Shown: in pieces, positions 44,702-54,150 of the stretch | Numbering within the stretch: the stretch's first letter is position 1 | How the letters are laid out: every line of letters starts with the position of its first letter | DNA from: Rugalucina vietnamica | Taxonomy: Eukaryota > Mollusca > Bivalvia > Lucinida > Lucinidae | NCBI GenBank assembly: GCA_964017185.1 | Contig: OZ024871.1 | Location: forward strand, 59,509,226-59,573,225 | Length of the DNA: 64,000 nucleotides | Direction: 5' to 3' | Made by a program: the position numbers and the translations under genes | Notes under the pieces: model-generated | Databases searched by the model: none | What the model was told of the DNA's origin: nothing | Seen by the model: the letters and a program-made list of their open reading frames with translations, nothing else

Positions 44702-45011
44702 CATGCAAGCCCGCCAGTAACTTTGTGTTACTGATCGTTCCAAGTCGATACTTCTGTAGTGGTTCTTTTTGTTTTATGTCTTGGTGTTTAAACTTTTTTG
44801 TGCTGTTGGCGCCTTATGTATGTTTTCATATTTTTAGTTAAGTTAAGGTAACTGAGTGGCCACCTATTGGGAAAATAGCTGCTCATTCGGCTTACGATAT
44901 GTTTCATGGTATAAGTACCTGATTGTTAGTTTGGTTTTTTCCCACCTCGGTTTTTGGAGTGGGAATCTTTTTCTGATTGCGCCTTTTCCTGATCTTTGCC
45001 TACTTGTACCT
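44702..45011 (+). mobile_element. ~300-bp interspersed repeat (SINE-like), longest plus-strand copy
   Basis: Begins GCAAGCCCGCCAGTAAC with the CAGTAAC/GTTACTG hairpin and ends CTTGCCTACTTGTACCT-like text at 45011. It is nearly identical to the copies at 9963-10238 and 47821-48125 (minus), so the family was recently active. The 52-codon frame starting MATYWENSCSFGLRYVSW is part of the repeat and recurs wherever the repeat does; it is not evidence of a gene. Confidence 0.8.
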
Positions 45012-45390
45012 CCTTGCCATTATTTTTTTTCAAAAAGATTTTTATCAAATGCTTCATTTAATATGATGCCACAAAATATCAAACTTCCAGTCCCCTTAGG
45101 TCCTGTACGATATGTTTGCTATATGCCTTTCATCATTAGGTCCCATTAAATGAGATGCTAACATTTGAATGAAGTCCTGGAATTTCCTATAACATTGTCA
45201 ATATGCATGTATTTAGATTACCTCCCTTATATATATTAGATGGATGGTTAAGCTCACTTTTAGCCTTTACTGATTATTTGATAACCATTTTCAGATACAT
45301 TGGTAGTTTGGTGAATTATATTGGTCAGTAACTATTTCTGAAGAAGGTGAAATACTAAAGGTGGTTTCCAAACATTTTATATTACTATAC
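45012..45390. other. Gap without recognised features
   Basis: AT-rich, no repeat partner or sustained frame. Confidence 0.3.
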
Positions 45391-45657
45391 TGATTGTTCC
45401 AAGAACATACTTCTGTTGTGGTTCTAATTGTTTATGGTTATTGGTTCACATTATGTGCTGTTTGCTCTTTATGCAACAGTTTTCATATTTTTAGTTCAGT
45501 TCAATTTGCTGAGTGACCACCTTGGAAGCAGCTGCTCATTCGCTTACCATATGCTTTCTTGGTACAAGTACCTGATTGTCAATTTAGTTTCTTCCCATTT
45601 GGGTGGGAATTTCTTTCCAGTTGTGCCATTTCATGACCATTGCCCACTTTTGCCTCT
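45391..45657 (+). mobile_element. ~300-bp interspersed repeat (SINE-like), old copy
   Basis: Clearly diverged: TGATTGTTCCAAGAACATAC at the start, TACCTGATTGTCAATTTAG in the middle, CCCACTTTTGCCTC at the end. It shows that the family has older and younger members. Confidence 0.7.
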
Positions 45658-45755
45658 TTATAAAAAGAATCTGATATAGAACTATAAACTTGTTGCTCTA
45701 TATTTCACCAATAAATAAACTTCATGACCATCTTCACTTTCCAACATGCTCTTAC

Positions 45756-45846
45756 CCATTTATTACATCTGTGCCACCCATCAAACAAATTCCTTGTGTT
45801 CATGTCAGATAGTAAACTGTCTACAGACTCTGTATGACTGATTGAC
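45756..45846 (-). CDS. Possible host exon with both splice signals, unknown product
   Basis: On the minus strand CTTTTTTTTTTCAG precedes 45846 and G/GTAAGA follows 45756. The 91-nt segment is open in one frame (after one base) and encodes SISHTESVDSLLSDMNTRNL then FDGWHRCNKW, ending at a codon boundary. It lies 2.6 kb upstream, in minus sense, of the EF-hand exon and could belong to the same gene, but it does not resemble the usual N-terminal part of calcium sensors. Supported only by signals and an open frame. Confidence 0.3.
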
Positions 45847-45860
45847 CTGAAAAAAAAAAG

Positions 45861-46766
45861 AGAACTAGAAATGCGTGTTTGTAAAACACCATGCCCCAAA
45901 CTGTATGCTTGTCCCTAAACTGGCACTTTGTATGATTCATTTATTTCATATGAATGAAGCGAAATTTGATTTCCTGAAGAAGTTGTTTGGACCAGAAACA
46001 GAATGTAAGCTTTTTGCAGACAATTTAGAAATGGAGTAAAAAATCAAAAAAGGAGTAATTTTGTCGAAATTTGGCTGAAGTCCTCAAAAGTTTACCAGGT
46101 GAGCTTCTCAGCATCAACCAGTATACCAAATATGAAGACTCTAGCTCAAGTACTTTTTGAGATATCTTGCACACAAGATTTTCAAATTTTGTTTTCAAAG
46201 GGACATAACTCCAAAAAGGGGCATAACTTAGACATGAAAAAATATGGGTCAAATATTTTATCATGAGGAATTTGTATATGAAATTTCATAACCCATCATT
46301 CACCATTCAAAAGTTTCAAGTTGACCGAAAAGTGGAAAAAAAAATCAATGAAATTTTCAAAATTGCATAATTTTGTCAAAATTTGACAGAAAGTGCTAAA
46401 AAATTATTCACGTCATCTACTCCTCAGCCCCAATCAGTGTACTAAATATGATGGCTCTAGCTTTAATACCTTTTGACATTTCTTGCACACATGATTTTCA
46501 AATTTTGTTTTCAAAGGGACATAACTCCTAAAAGGGGCATGACTTAGACATGAAAAAATATGGGTTGAATATTTTTCATGAGGAATATACATTTGTAATT
46601 TCAAAATCTTAATATTCACCATTCAAAAGTTCCAAATTTCACTGAAAAGTGGAATAAATCAATGACATTTTCAAAATTGCATAATTTTGTCAAAATTTTA
46701 AAGAAAGTTCTCAAAAGCTAATCAGGTCATCTACTCCTTGGCCCCAACCAGTGTACCAAATTTGAT
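45861..46766 (+). mobile_element. Probable pearl/HINE-like element, family D (3'-truncated)
   Basis: Starts GAACTAGAAATGCGTG, with a small palindrome GTGTTTGTAAAACAC, then ~312-bp tandem cores (landmark TTTTGTCxAAATTTG at 46063, 46373, 46688) containing AAAGGGACATAACTCC. The third core breaks off near 46766, where a family A fragment begins, so the 3' end is missing. Assigned by analogy with A-C. Confidence 0.55.
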
Positions 46767-46980
46767 GGCTTTGTAGAACTCCGTTCCTTAATGCTTCATG
46801 CCAAGTTTCAAAATCATAGGCCTTCTGGTTCTGAAGAAGAAGATTTTTAAACGTTTTTGCTATTTATAGCCATGGCGGCCATCTTGGTCATGTGACCTTG
46901 ACCATTCATACAAACTTTCATTCCCTCTTCCTAAGGATGCTCCACAAAAAGTTTGGCTTTGATTGGCCTAGTGGTTTCAG
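46767..46980 (+). mobile_element. Family A core fragment
   Basis: CTTCATGCCAAGTTTCAAAA, GCCATGGCGGCCATCTTGGT and GTTTGGCTTTGATTGGCC match the end of the family A core in order; it ends at GGTTTCAG. No termini. Confidence 0.75.
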
Positions 46981-47283
46981 CCTCGGGGAAAAGCCGGGAC
47001 TCTACTTTTGGTCCAGCAAATGCCCGCTAAAATCCCCACCCCATGCCAGGACTTCTCATTGGCAAAACCACCACTGTTTTCCCCCGTAGCCTGCTATCTT
47101 TCCTTTTTCTCAGCCCTTTTTGACTATATAAAGCAAACCCTGCAAATATCTTCCCCGCACTGCCATGGCAAAATTTTGGTCTAAGCTCCGCCCCGAGCCC
47201 CGCTCATTTTTACAGCTATCTGTGTCTTACCAGTGCCAAAAACATCTAGTATCACCGTTTTTATAGGGTGAACCAACATCATA
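46981..47283. other. Gap without recognised features
   Basis: Slightly more GC-rich than its surroundings (CCTCGGGGAAAAGCCGGGAC...). No frame or repeat recognised. Confidence 0.3.
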
Positions 47284-47604
47284 AGGCCTAAAAAAAAATA
47301 GCTGTGTTTCCGCTAACAGTCTGAAAAAAATTAGGGTAGGTAGGTAGGAAAATCTTTTTATTTTCATTTTAATTTTTACGCAAAAAAATCCAGGGTAGGT
47401 AGGTAAATGTAATTTTTTTTATACGCAGTTTTTATTGAAAAAGGTCAAAATGGTCAATGGCACGCAAAGGTATGAGGTCCACGTTCTTCAGCCGTGTGAA
47501 CCCATCAATGTCAAAGACTGGCAACATATTTTATAATAAGATTCAGTCTCCTTGCCTCAAATGCGGTTGATAAACTTTCAGTCTCATCTTGTTCATAGAC
47601 CACT

Positions 47605-47790
47605 ATCTGAGAGCAGGGTGGCCTAGTGGTAGAGCTTGCTGAACTGTAAAGTACTGTGTTGGAATCCCACCAGCACTGGGTCTTGTCCTCCAGAAAGAAA
47701 CCTTCTCTCAGATATGCATCCCAACAATGGCAACATGACCTAAATAAAGTTGACTGCGATGCAAAACCCCAATACAAACAATTTAGGGGA
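47605..47790 (+). mobile_element. tRNA-derived SINE
   Basis: TGGCCTAGTGG (47619-47629) matches a pol III A box and GTTGGAATCCC (47658-47668) a B box at tRNA-like spacing. A ~90-bp body follows and the element ends in AT-rich text near AAATAAAG. The folded tRNA part is degraded, so this is a SINE head, not a tRNA gene. Confidence 0.65.
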
Positions 47791-47820
47791 TGGTATAATC
47801 TGACATATTTCACACAACAA

Positions 47821-48125
47821 AGGTACAAGTAAGCAAAGATCAGGAAAAGGCGCAATCAGAAAAAGATTCCCACTCCAAAAACCGAGGCGGGAAAAAACCA
47901 AACCAACAATCAGGTACATATACCATGAAACATATCGTAAGCCGAATGAGCAGCTATTTTCCCAATAGGTGGCCACTCAGTTACCTTAACTTAACTAAAA
48001 ATATGAAAACATACATAAGGCGCCAACAGCACAAAAAATTTTAAACACCAAGACATAAAACAAAAAGAACCACTACAGAAGTATCGACTTGGAACGATCA
48101 GTAACACAAAGTTACTGGCGGGCTT
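47821..48125 (-). mobile_element. ~300-bp interspersed repeat (SINE-like), full-length minus copy
   Basis: Inverse of the 44702-45011 copy, including the CAGTAAC/GTTACTG hairpin (near 48100-48118) and the AGGTACAAG end at 47821. Only a few substitutions separate the two. Confidence 0.8.
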
Positions 48126-48233
48126 AAACCGGTTTTACAGGTACCTAACCTCACCCTCAGCTTCTGCAGTGGTTCACAACATTTAGCTAGTTCTTCGGTC
48201 CTCGTGGTGAATCTCTAACTAGTCAATGAATCA

Positions 48234-49109
48234 TCAAGAACAAACAAATAAATCATGATAAACATCCTGATGAATCAAAAACCAGGACTCACAGATTGAG
48301 TAAGCTGCCCGACGATGGAGATCCCTGGGCGCCGAATAACCTACTAACTCCGGAGCAAAAGAAAAACACCAGTTGGACCCCGGTGGGCCAAGCAACAGAC
48401 AAGAAGCTCCGGCCCCAACCAACTAAAATGAATAGCTTTAAGTCGAGGCCATCATAGAGTCTGACGCCCGACCCACCGGCGTGCAATTAAAGAAGGCAGC
48501 ATAGTTATCAACCATGATTGGGTTAAAAACTAAGCATGCAGACTGTCGCATAACATTCAAGTTATAACCTATACGTCTGTAACGTGTTATGATTTTTCCG
48601 AACTGAAAAGAAAAATCATTTATTCCTTTAAGTTTCTTTAATTTGTAAACCAAGTCACCATAAAATTCAGGTTCCGAAAGGCCCTCACTTAAAAGTGTCT
48701 TTAACCCAACATTATATTTGGAAATCAATTCATAGTGTCTACGATAAAATTTAGAAAAGGTTTTTCGAAGTTTATGATACCGATAGCCCTGTTGGAGAAG
48801 TTTTGCCGTTAAACATTTATTTCGAGCGTTGAAGTCTGTAACATGATTGCAGACTCTAGCAAACCTAATAAGTTGCGAAATGTATACACCATAAGAAGCA
48901 CGACGAGGAATGTCACCATCCAAAAAAGGAAAATTTACTATATCAAAATCAAAGTCATCGCGCTTATCATAAATTTTAGAAGAAATAAATCCATTTGCAA
49001 CAGAAAGATGTAGATCTAAAAAGGGGGCTTCGGTATCTGAGATATTAGCTTTGTTCAACTGAAGTTCTCTTATTGCATGCAACTTAGCAGGAAAGGCCAG
49101 TATTGACAA
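48234..49109 (-). pseudogene. Retroelement polyprotein fragment (region downstream of RT)
   Basis: The frame 49109-48438 (minus) encodes LNKANISDTEAPFLDLHLSV, KIYDKRDDFDFDIVNFPFLD, SYGVYISQLIRFARVCNHVT and KLLQQGYRYHKLRKTFSKFY. I recognise this as the segment after the RT palm in retroelement proteins widespread in molluscs and cnidarians; Penelope-like versus another class is left open. The RT palm itself is absent upstream, so the copy is 5'-truncated. The frame continues in broken form to about 48234. No stop interrupts the 223-codon part. Confidence 0.55.
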
Positions 49110-49619
49110 AATAATAAGAAATAAACAGCTTTATTTTCAAAACTAAATCTGAAGAACACAAACCATCAACATGTACGATAAAAAGACTACTCCCGAATTC
49201 AAAACTATAACTGTAACTGCATATCTGTTCCGGGTCACCTCGGCCCATTGTACAACTGCAACTGCAACTGAACCAACGAAAATGCCAAATGCAGGGACTC
49301 CCTTTATAAGGGATTACTGAATCTGAATACATGTGGTTTACTGGTGACACGCCAAATGAAATCATTTCACCAGGGATTTGGATGGGGGAGTATTTAGTCC
49401 CTAGAACGCACAACTGAAGAATTCTCTGAAAGCAACACCTGTTTATTCTGATTGTATTATCCTCCAACCGCTAGGAGGTCTCTGCTATCCCCGAGTTACG
49501 GTATGATTACCATCACAAGTCTCCGATGATAGAACTACATTACCCGCCACTTACTATCATCTTAACATATTTACAGTATGCCATACTCTATCATTGAAGT
49601 CATTTTATTTTGCGGGGGA
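49110..49619. other. Gap without recognised features
   Basis: A minus-strand frame (49084-49467) overlaps the retroelement fragment but shows no motif. Nothing else recognised. Confidence 0.3.
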
Positions 49620-49795
49620 GGTAGGAGTAGGTGGAGAGAAGCCAGTGTTCGCCTTATAAATGCTGAGCGCATTTTAGCAAGATAGCCACTGGTATCATTT
49701 TTTAACGTCTTTGGAATGACGCGGCCTTGGATCGAACCCACAGCCTCCCGCTTCTGCAGCGGACCCTGTAACCATTACGTTATCGAGACCGGTAT
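49620..49795 (-). mobile_element. tRNA-derived SINE (minus)
   Basis: Minus strand: A-box-like TAACGTAATGG (49772-49782) and a perfect B box GGTTCGATCC (49729-49738), then GACGCGGCC, CCAAAGACGTTAAAAAATG and GCGCTCAGCATTTATAAG. I know this body type from bivalve SINEs. The head is tRNA-like but lacks a clean cloverleaf, so it is not called as a tRNA gene. Confidence 0.65.
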
Positions 49796-50040
49796 ATCAT
49801 ATTGCAGAAAGACAGGTACAGGTTTTGTCCGTAAGTCATGTCTGAAGACTATTCACAGCACAGTCTTCAGCCTCGTCACAGTATGTCCTTGTGAGCAGTT
49901 TGTTCTGGAAAATTGTAATGGGGCCTCAATTTATAGTCTCAATACGAAGGACTTGAGAAACCCGGGATCGTATCTTCAATCTCTGGTTTACAAGGCAAAT
50001 GGCTTAACCAAAGCGCCACGGTGGCTTCTAAATGACACCA
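49796..50040 (-). mobile_element. Second tRNA-derived SINE, adjacent (minus)
   Basis: Minus strand: A box TGGCGCTTTGG (50008-50018), an anticodon-loop-like CTTGTAAACC (tRNA-Thr-like), and a weaker B box ATACGATCCCG (49963-49973). The body runs into the next SINE at 49795. The two heads lie in tandem in the same orientation. Confidence 0.55.
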
Positions 50041-50303
50041 AATTCTACGTCATTTCGACGGAGTCTCGCTAAATAATCGGGGGAACTCTTCGATACAACA
50101 GAATAGACGCTGAAACTATCAGAGACATATCAGAAAAACCAACAAAACCCACGACACGAAATGCTTGGGTCGGGCTACAGAAAATGCTGGGTCGGATGTC
50201 GTAATTTTTATTTTTTTATTCTAACCATAAAAATAGCAGAGTCGGCGGGTTGAGACAGGGTCGGTCGGGTTAGCGGAAACACAGCTATTATTTTTTTACG
50301 CCT

Positions 50304-51189
50304 ACCTCAGTTAAACCGATGCGTTAGGCTATTAAATAAACATATAAACACTTTGAAAAAACACAGGCATGCATCTCGAGAAAAATCTGTAAGCCAAACA
50401 ATGCATCTTAGCCCAAGTTCTATTGTCCCAGGATGCCAAATAAAAAAATGTTCATACAATGACAATGCAAAACAGTGCAGAGAAGTAAGCATTTTCGAAA
50501 AGTTTTAACTTGTCATTCGTTTTGTTCGACTTCACTGACACTGTTAAATAAACTGATCATCGAGCAGATTATGAGATAGAAACAAATATCAGCTACTTCA
50601 AGCATCATTATGCTTCAAGCTGACATAAAATGTATGATATTCCATAAAAAGAGCTACTCGGCCATGTGTTATTTCCGGTCAAAATGAAAGTAGAAAACGA
50701 ACCACATCGGAGCGATTTTTAACAAAATTACAAACAGGTTTTCTGCCTGTTAAAACACACCTTTAAGCAAGGCTGAGGTAGTAAAAATGGGCCAATTAAG
50801 AAAATTAGCCAGATACTGATTTCACTTCTTTCGACCACTCTATTGACGTATTGTCAATTTAGCGTATCAACAGTAAACCATTCAGATTCAGCATAAACTT
50901 AGTTCCATCCATAAAACTCCGGGTTTTTCTCGTTTTTTATCGGATATTTATATTGAAAAACCGCGTCAAGCTGTACAACTAGCAATATCAGTATGTAAAT
51001 AGGTACAGCTTGTAACGTTAAACTGGTTGAACTAGCATAAACTGTATAATGTGGTAAATTTGTTAGATTGAATTGACATCGAAGAAAACTTAGTTAATCA
51101 TAATGTCATTACAAGCCAGTCTGAATAAAATCGGAAATCATGTTGTTACATTATAGTGCAGGTCACAGCAGCTTGACACACATTCTTCA
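50304..51189. other. Gap without recognised genes
   Basis: Includes a ~58-bp block (50848-50905, TATTGTCAATTTAGCG) similar to 38333-38390. No frame of interest. Confidence 0.3.
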
Positions 51190-51475
51190 CGTCAGTTGTG
51201 CATTTGATTGGTCGACAGAGCCACACCTCCAAATCGACGGCATTTGATTGGTCTACAGAGCCGTAGGTGATTTAACGAAACCAGGTCAAACACAAATCGA
51301 GACCCAAATCTAACGTTTTATACCCTCGTTTGCGAAAAACTCACTAAACATGCAAAGAAAAATTTACTCACCGCACGTCAGTCCAATAAACACACAAATT
51401 CGCCAATTAAAAGCACGAAATTTCCGTCGAGGATAAGCTATGGAATCACCGACTCGAGAAAAACAAAATGGCGAC
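51190..51475 (+). promoter_or_regulatory. Possible host promoter and first coding exon
   Basis: Two GATTGGTC boxes (inverted CCAAT) lie at ~51207 and 51246 inside a 39-bp imperfect duplication, with a further ATTGGTT at ~51513. AAACAAAATGGCGAC at 51461-51475 is followed by GTAAGT, a consensus splice donor, so an exon ending M-A-(T) is possible. The downstream LINE (51655-54150) would then sit in intron 1. No following exon was found; chance occurrence is a real alternative. Confidence 0.25.
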
Positions 51476-51654
51476 GTAAGTCAAGCTTTTGTCATGAATC
51501 AAAAACCCAACTGATTGGTTCCCCGCAGCAGGTATTGAAACCCATTGTAAAATTATTGAAACGAGTACCAGAGGGCTCTCTATGGCGTTATTTTGGACTG
51601 ATCCATTTAAAAGGGGACAGCAGGTTATTTTAACTGTATTTCAATACATCAAAT

Positions 51655-54150
51655 AACGAATTACCCCAAATGGTAAATATACACACCCGAGAAGACAAGA
51701 CCCTTGATTTACTCTTCACTAACTCGCCATCCCCAATTAACCGTGTTAAAGGGATGCCCCCGATCGGCAAAGCAGATCATGACATTGTCTGTATTGAATA
51801 TGACATAAAGGCTAAACGGATTCAGCAGGCCCCGCGTAAGATTTTCCTATATAAACGAGCGGATATGGACGGTCTCCATGACCATCTAGCGCGCTATAGG
51901 GATTCGTTCCTTTCAACTGACCATAGTCAGGTGTCAGTCAATGACATGTGGGTCAGTTTTAAGTCAGAGGTTCTCTCGGCTATTGAAAGGTTTATTCCAT
52001 CAAAAATGACCAAGACAAAATATAGCTTACCATGGATCGATAGCTCGATCAAACGCTTGATAAGGAAACGTGATAAACTTTACTTTCGTGCTCGCAAGTC
52101 AAGCAGCCCTGACATTAAGAACCATTACAAACGATTCAGAGCACATGTTCAAAAGAGCATTAGAGATGCATATTGGAAGCATATTACCAATATCTTCTCC
52201 TTTGAAAATGATAACCCTGATCCCGATTGTCCCCGAAAAAATGAAAAGGCAAAAAAGTTTTGGTCATTTGTCAAGTCCCTAAAGAAAGACGCGTCTGGGA
52301 TCAATACTCTTAGAGAAAATGGTATCTTGAAGACTGACACTTTGGATAAGGCTAATATTTGTAATAGGCAGTTTCAGTCAGCCTTCACTCGCGAATCAGA
52401 TGATGAAATCCCCTCCAAAGGCACAAGTCCTTTCACCGCTATGGGTGAAATTACAGTTGACCCCAATGGGGTCATTAAACTGTTGAATAACTTGAATATA
52501 CATAAGGCGCCTGGGCCAGATGGCCTGAGTGCTAGGGTGTTGAAGGAATGTAGTTCTGAAATTGCTCCTGTACTGACCTATATCTTCAATGAGTCGCTTG
52601 CTCAGGGTGCTGTACCAGACGATTGGCGACAGGCAAATGTAGCCCCGGTATTTAAGAAAGGTGAGAAATACGATGCAGCTAATTATCGACCGGTGTCGCT
52701 TACTTGTATCTGTTGCAAAACTCTAGAGCATATAATAGTCAGCAACATAAACAAACACTTGGCTCTTGAAAACATTCTTGCTGACTGTCAGCATGGGTTC
52801 CGAAGTCAAAGGTCTTGCGAAACCCAGTTAGTTCAGTTTTATCATGATTTGGTTAGTAATCTGGACCGAGCAGTGGGTCGTGGCCACAGGCAGACGGATG
52901 TGATTGTCATGGATTTCGCTAAGGCCTTTGACAAGGTCCCACATAAAAGGTTATTATACAAACTTGACTTCTACGGGATTAGAGGATCTACACATAAGTG
53001 GATCGACTCGTGGCTCTCTGAGCGCTCTCAAAAAGTGGTATTAGATGGCCGTGCCTCAGACCCAGTCCTGATTCTTTCTGGTGTCCCACAAGGATCGGTC
53101 TTAGGACCGGTCCTATTTCTTATTTTCATTAATGATCTTCCTGACAACATCAGGTCATCTGTTCGGCTATTTGCTGATGATTGTGTTTTATACAGAAATG
53201 TCAAGTCACCATTGGATTGTCAAATTTTACAAGATGACCTGAATAGCTTGGCCAAATGGGAAATGGATTGGCAAATGAAATTCAATGTTAGCAAATGTCA
53301 TTCAATGAGGGTGACGCGGCTACATCCAAGCAGGCATATAGATTTCAATTACACACTGCATCAGCAAACATTAGAACAGGTTCAGTCCGCTAAATACCTC
53401 GGTTTAACTATCACAGATGATCTTGATTGGGGTCAACACATTTCTGAAATTACATGCAAGGCAACTAAGACTTTGGGTTTTCTTCGGCGCAATTTGGCAC
53501 TGGCACCTAGGCATACTAAGGAAGTTGCATACAAAACATTGGTTCGGCCTCAACTTGAGTATGCAGCTCCTATTTGGCATCCCTATCATGAAACTCAGAT
53601 TGAGATGGTGGAGAAGGTGCAGAGGACTGCTGCCCGGTGGACCTGCAGGCGATGGAGGAACACCAGTAGCGTCGGTGAAATGCTAGACGAACTTGAGTGG
53701 CCATCCCTGGAGTCTCGCAGGGAGCGGTCCTCCTTAACCTTCTTCTACAAGATACACTCCGGTACAGTGTCTCTTGATAAAGACAAATACCTGACCCCGG
53801 CACCCAATCTAAGGCATACTCGGGCATCACATGTATCACAATACACAAGACCATTTGCCTATAGTGATGCCCTGAAAAATTCCTTTTCCCCCAGAACTAT
53901 TCCGGTTTGGAATAGTCTCCCTTCTTCAGTGGTCCTATCTAAGACCATTGAGGAATTTAAGGCTTCTATTTAAATCATTGGCCCAGAGGCATGCGTTTTA
54001 GTATGCCTCTCATCTATATCTTGTAAATAGTTTTAATGGTCCACCCCAAATGTTTAATTTTCCCTTGACTAAATTCTAAATTTAGCCACCCACCCCACAC
54101 CTGAGGTGATGATCAGAAATTGATCGACTCAGTATCAGAAGATAGATAGA
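51655..54150 (+). mobile_element. LINE family 2, 5'-truncated copy with open ORF2
   Basis: Begins inside the endonuclease domain near 51655 and ends after a 3' UTR (CCACCCACCCCACACCTGAG) at GAAGATAGATAGAA around 54147. The fragment at 25985-26475 is a second, decayed member. The ORF is uninterrupted, so the insertion is probably young. No target duplication was resolved. Confidence 0.75.
51670..53973 (+). CDS. LINE family 2 ORF2: endonuclease end plus reverse transcriptase (767 aa)
   Basis: Residues ~1-45 are the end of an APE endonuclease (THTLDLLFTN-like TREDKTLDLLFTN, ADHDIV at 35-40). Residues ~275-345 hold the N-terminal RT block (HKAPGPDGLSARVLK, FKKGEKYDAANYRPVSL). RT catalytic motifs are DFAKAFDKVPH (415-425), SGVPQGSVLGP (470-480) and LFADD (500-504, coded at 53167-53181). 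The thumb/C-terminal region contains SAKYLGLTITDDLDW and PQLEYAAPIWHPYHE. The protein copies LINE RNA into DNA at the target site. All RT motifs are intact, but the element lacks ORF1 and most of the endonuclease, so it cannot move by itself. The ATG at 51670 is only the first in the truncated frame. Jockey/CR1-like by motif style. Confidence 0.85.
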   Translation: MVNIHTREDKTLDLLFTNSPSPINRVKGMPPIGKADHDIVCIEYDIKAKRIQQAPRKIFLYKRADMDGLHDHLARYRDSFLSTDHSQVSVNDMWVSFKSEVLSAIERFIPSKMTKTKYSLPWIDSSIKRLIRKRDKLYFRARKSSSPDIKNHYKRFRAHVQKSIRDAYWKHITNIFSFENDNPDPDCPRKNEKAKKFWSFVKSLKKDASGINTLRENGILKTDTLDKANICNRQFQSAFTRESDDEIPSKGTSPFTAMGEITVDPNGVIKLLNNLNIHKAPGPDGLSARVLKECSSEIAPVLTYIFNESLAQGAVPDDWRQANVAPVFKKGEKYDAANYRPVSLTCICCKTLEHIIVSNINKHLALENILADCQHGFRSQRSCETQLVQFYHDLVSNLDRAVGRGHRQTDVIVMDFAKAFDKVPHKRLLYKLDFYGIRGSTHKWIDSWLSERSQKVVLDGRASDPVLILSGVPQGSVLGPVLFLIFINDLPDNIRSSVRLFADDCVLYRNVKSPLDCQILQDDLNSLAKWEMDWQMKFNVSKCHSMRVTRLHPSRHIDFNYTLHQQTLEQVQSAKYLGLTITDDLDWGQHISEITCKATKTLGFLRRNLALAPRHTKEVAYKTLVRPQLEYAAPIWHPYHETQIEMVEKVQRTAARWTCRRWRNTSSVGEMLDELEWPSLESRRERSSLTFFYKIHSGTVSLDKDKYLTPAPNLRHTRASHVSQYTRPFAYSDALKNSFSPRTIPVWNSLPSSVVLSKTIEEFKASI

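Larger units (their letters stand above)
47284..50303. mobile_element. 3-kb segment bounded by a perfect 21-bp inverted repeat
   Basis: AATAGCTGTGTTTCCGCTAA(C) at 47298-47318 is exactly inverted at 50269-50289. Imperfect inverted similarity extends outward to about 47284 and 50303 (AGGC(C/G)TAAAAAAA). Just inside the left end are GGTAGGTAGG tracts; inside the right end are GGGTCGG-type tracts. The segment contains a tRNA-headed SINE, a SINE-like repeat, an RT fragment and two further SINE heads, but no transposase. It may be one old transposon filled with later insertions, or two unrelated solo ends in opposite orientation. Confidence 0.45.

Noticed and set aside
44856..45149. Conserved frame MATYWENSC... 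seen three times
   Set aside because: It coincides exactly with copies of a ~300-bp interspersed repeat in both orientations; shared descent of the repeat explains the conservation.
49716..49795. Functional tRNA gene
   Set aside because: The B box is perfect, but the sequence lacks a clean acceptor stem and continues into a SINE body.
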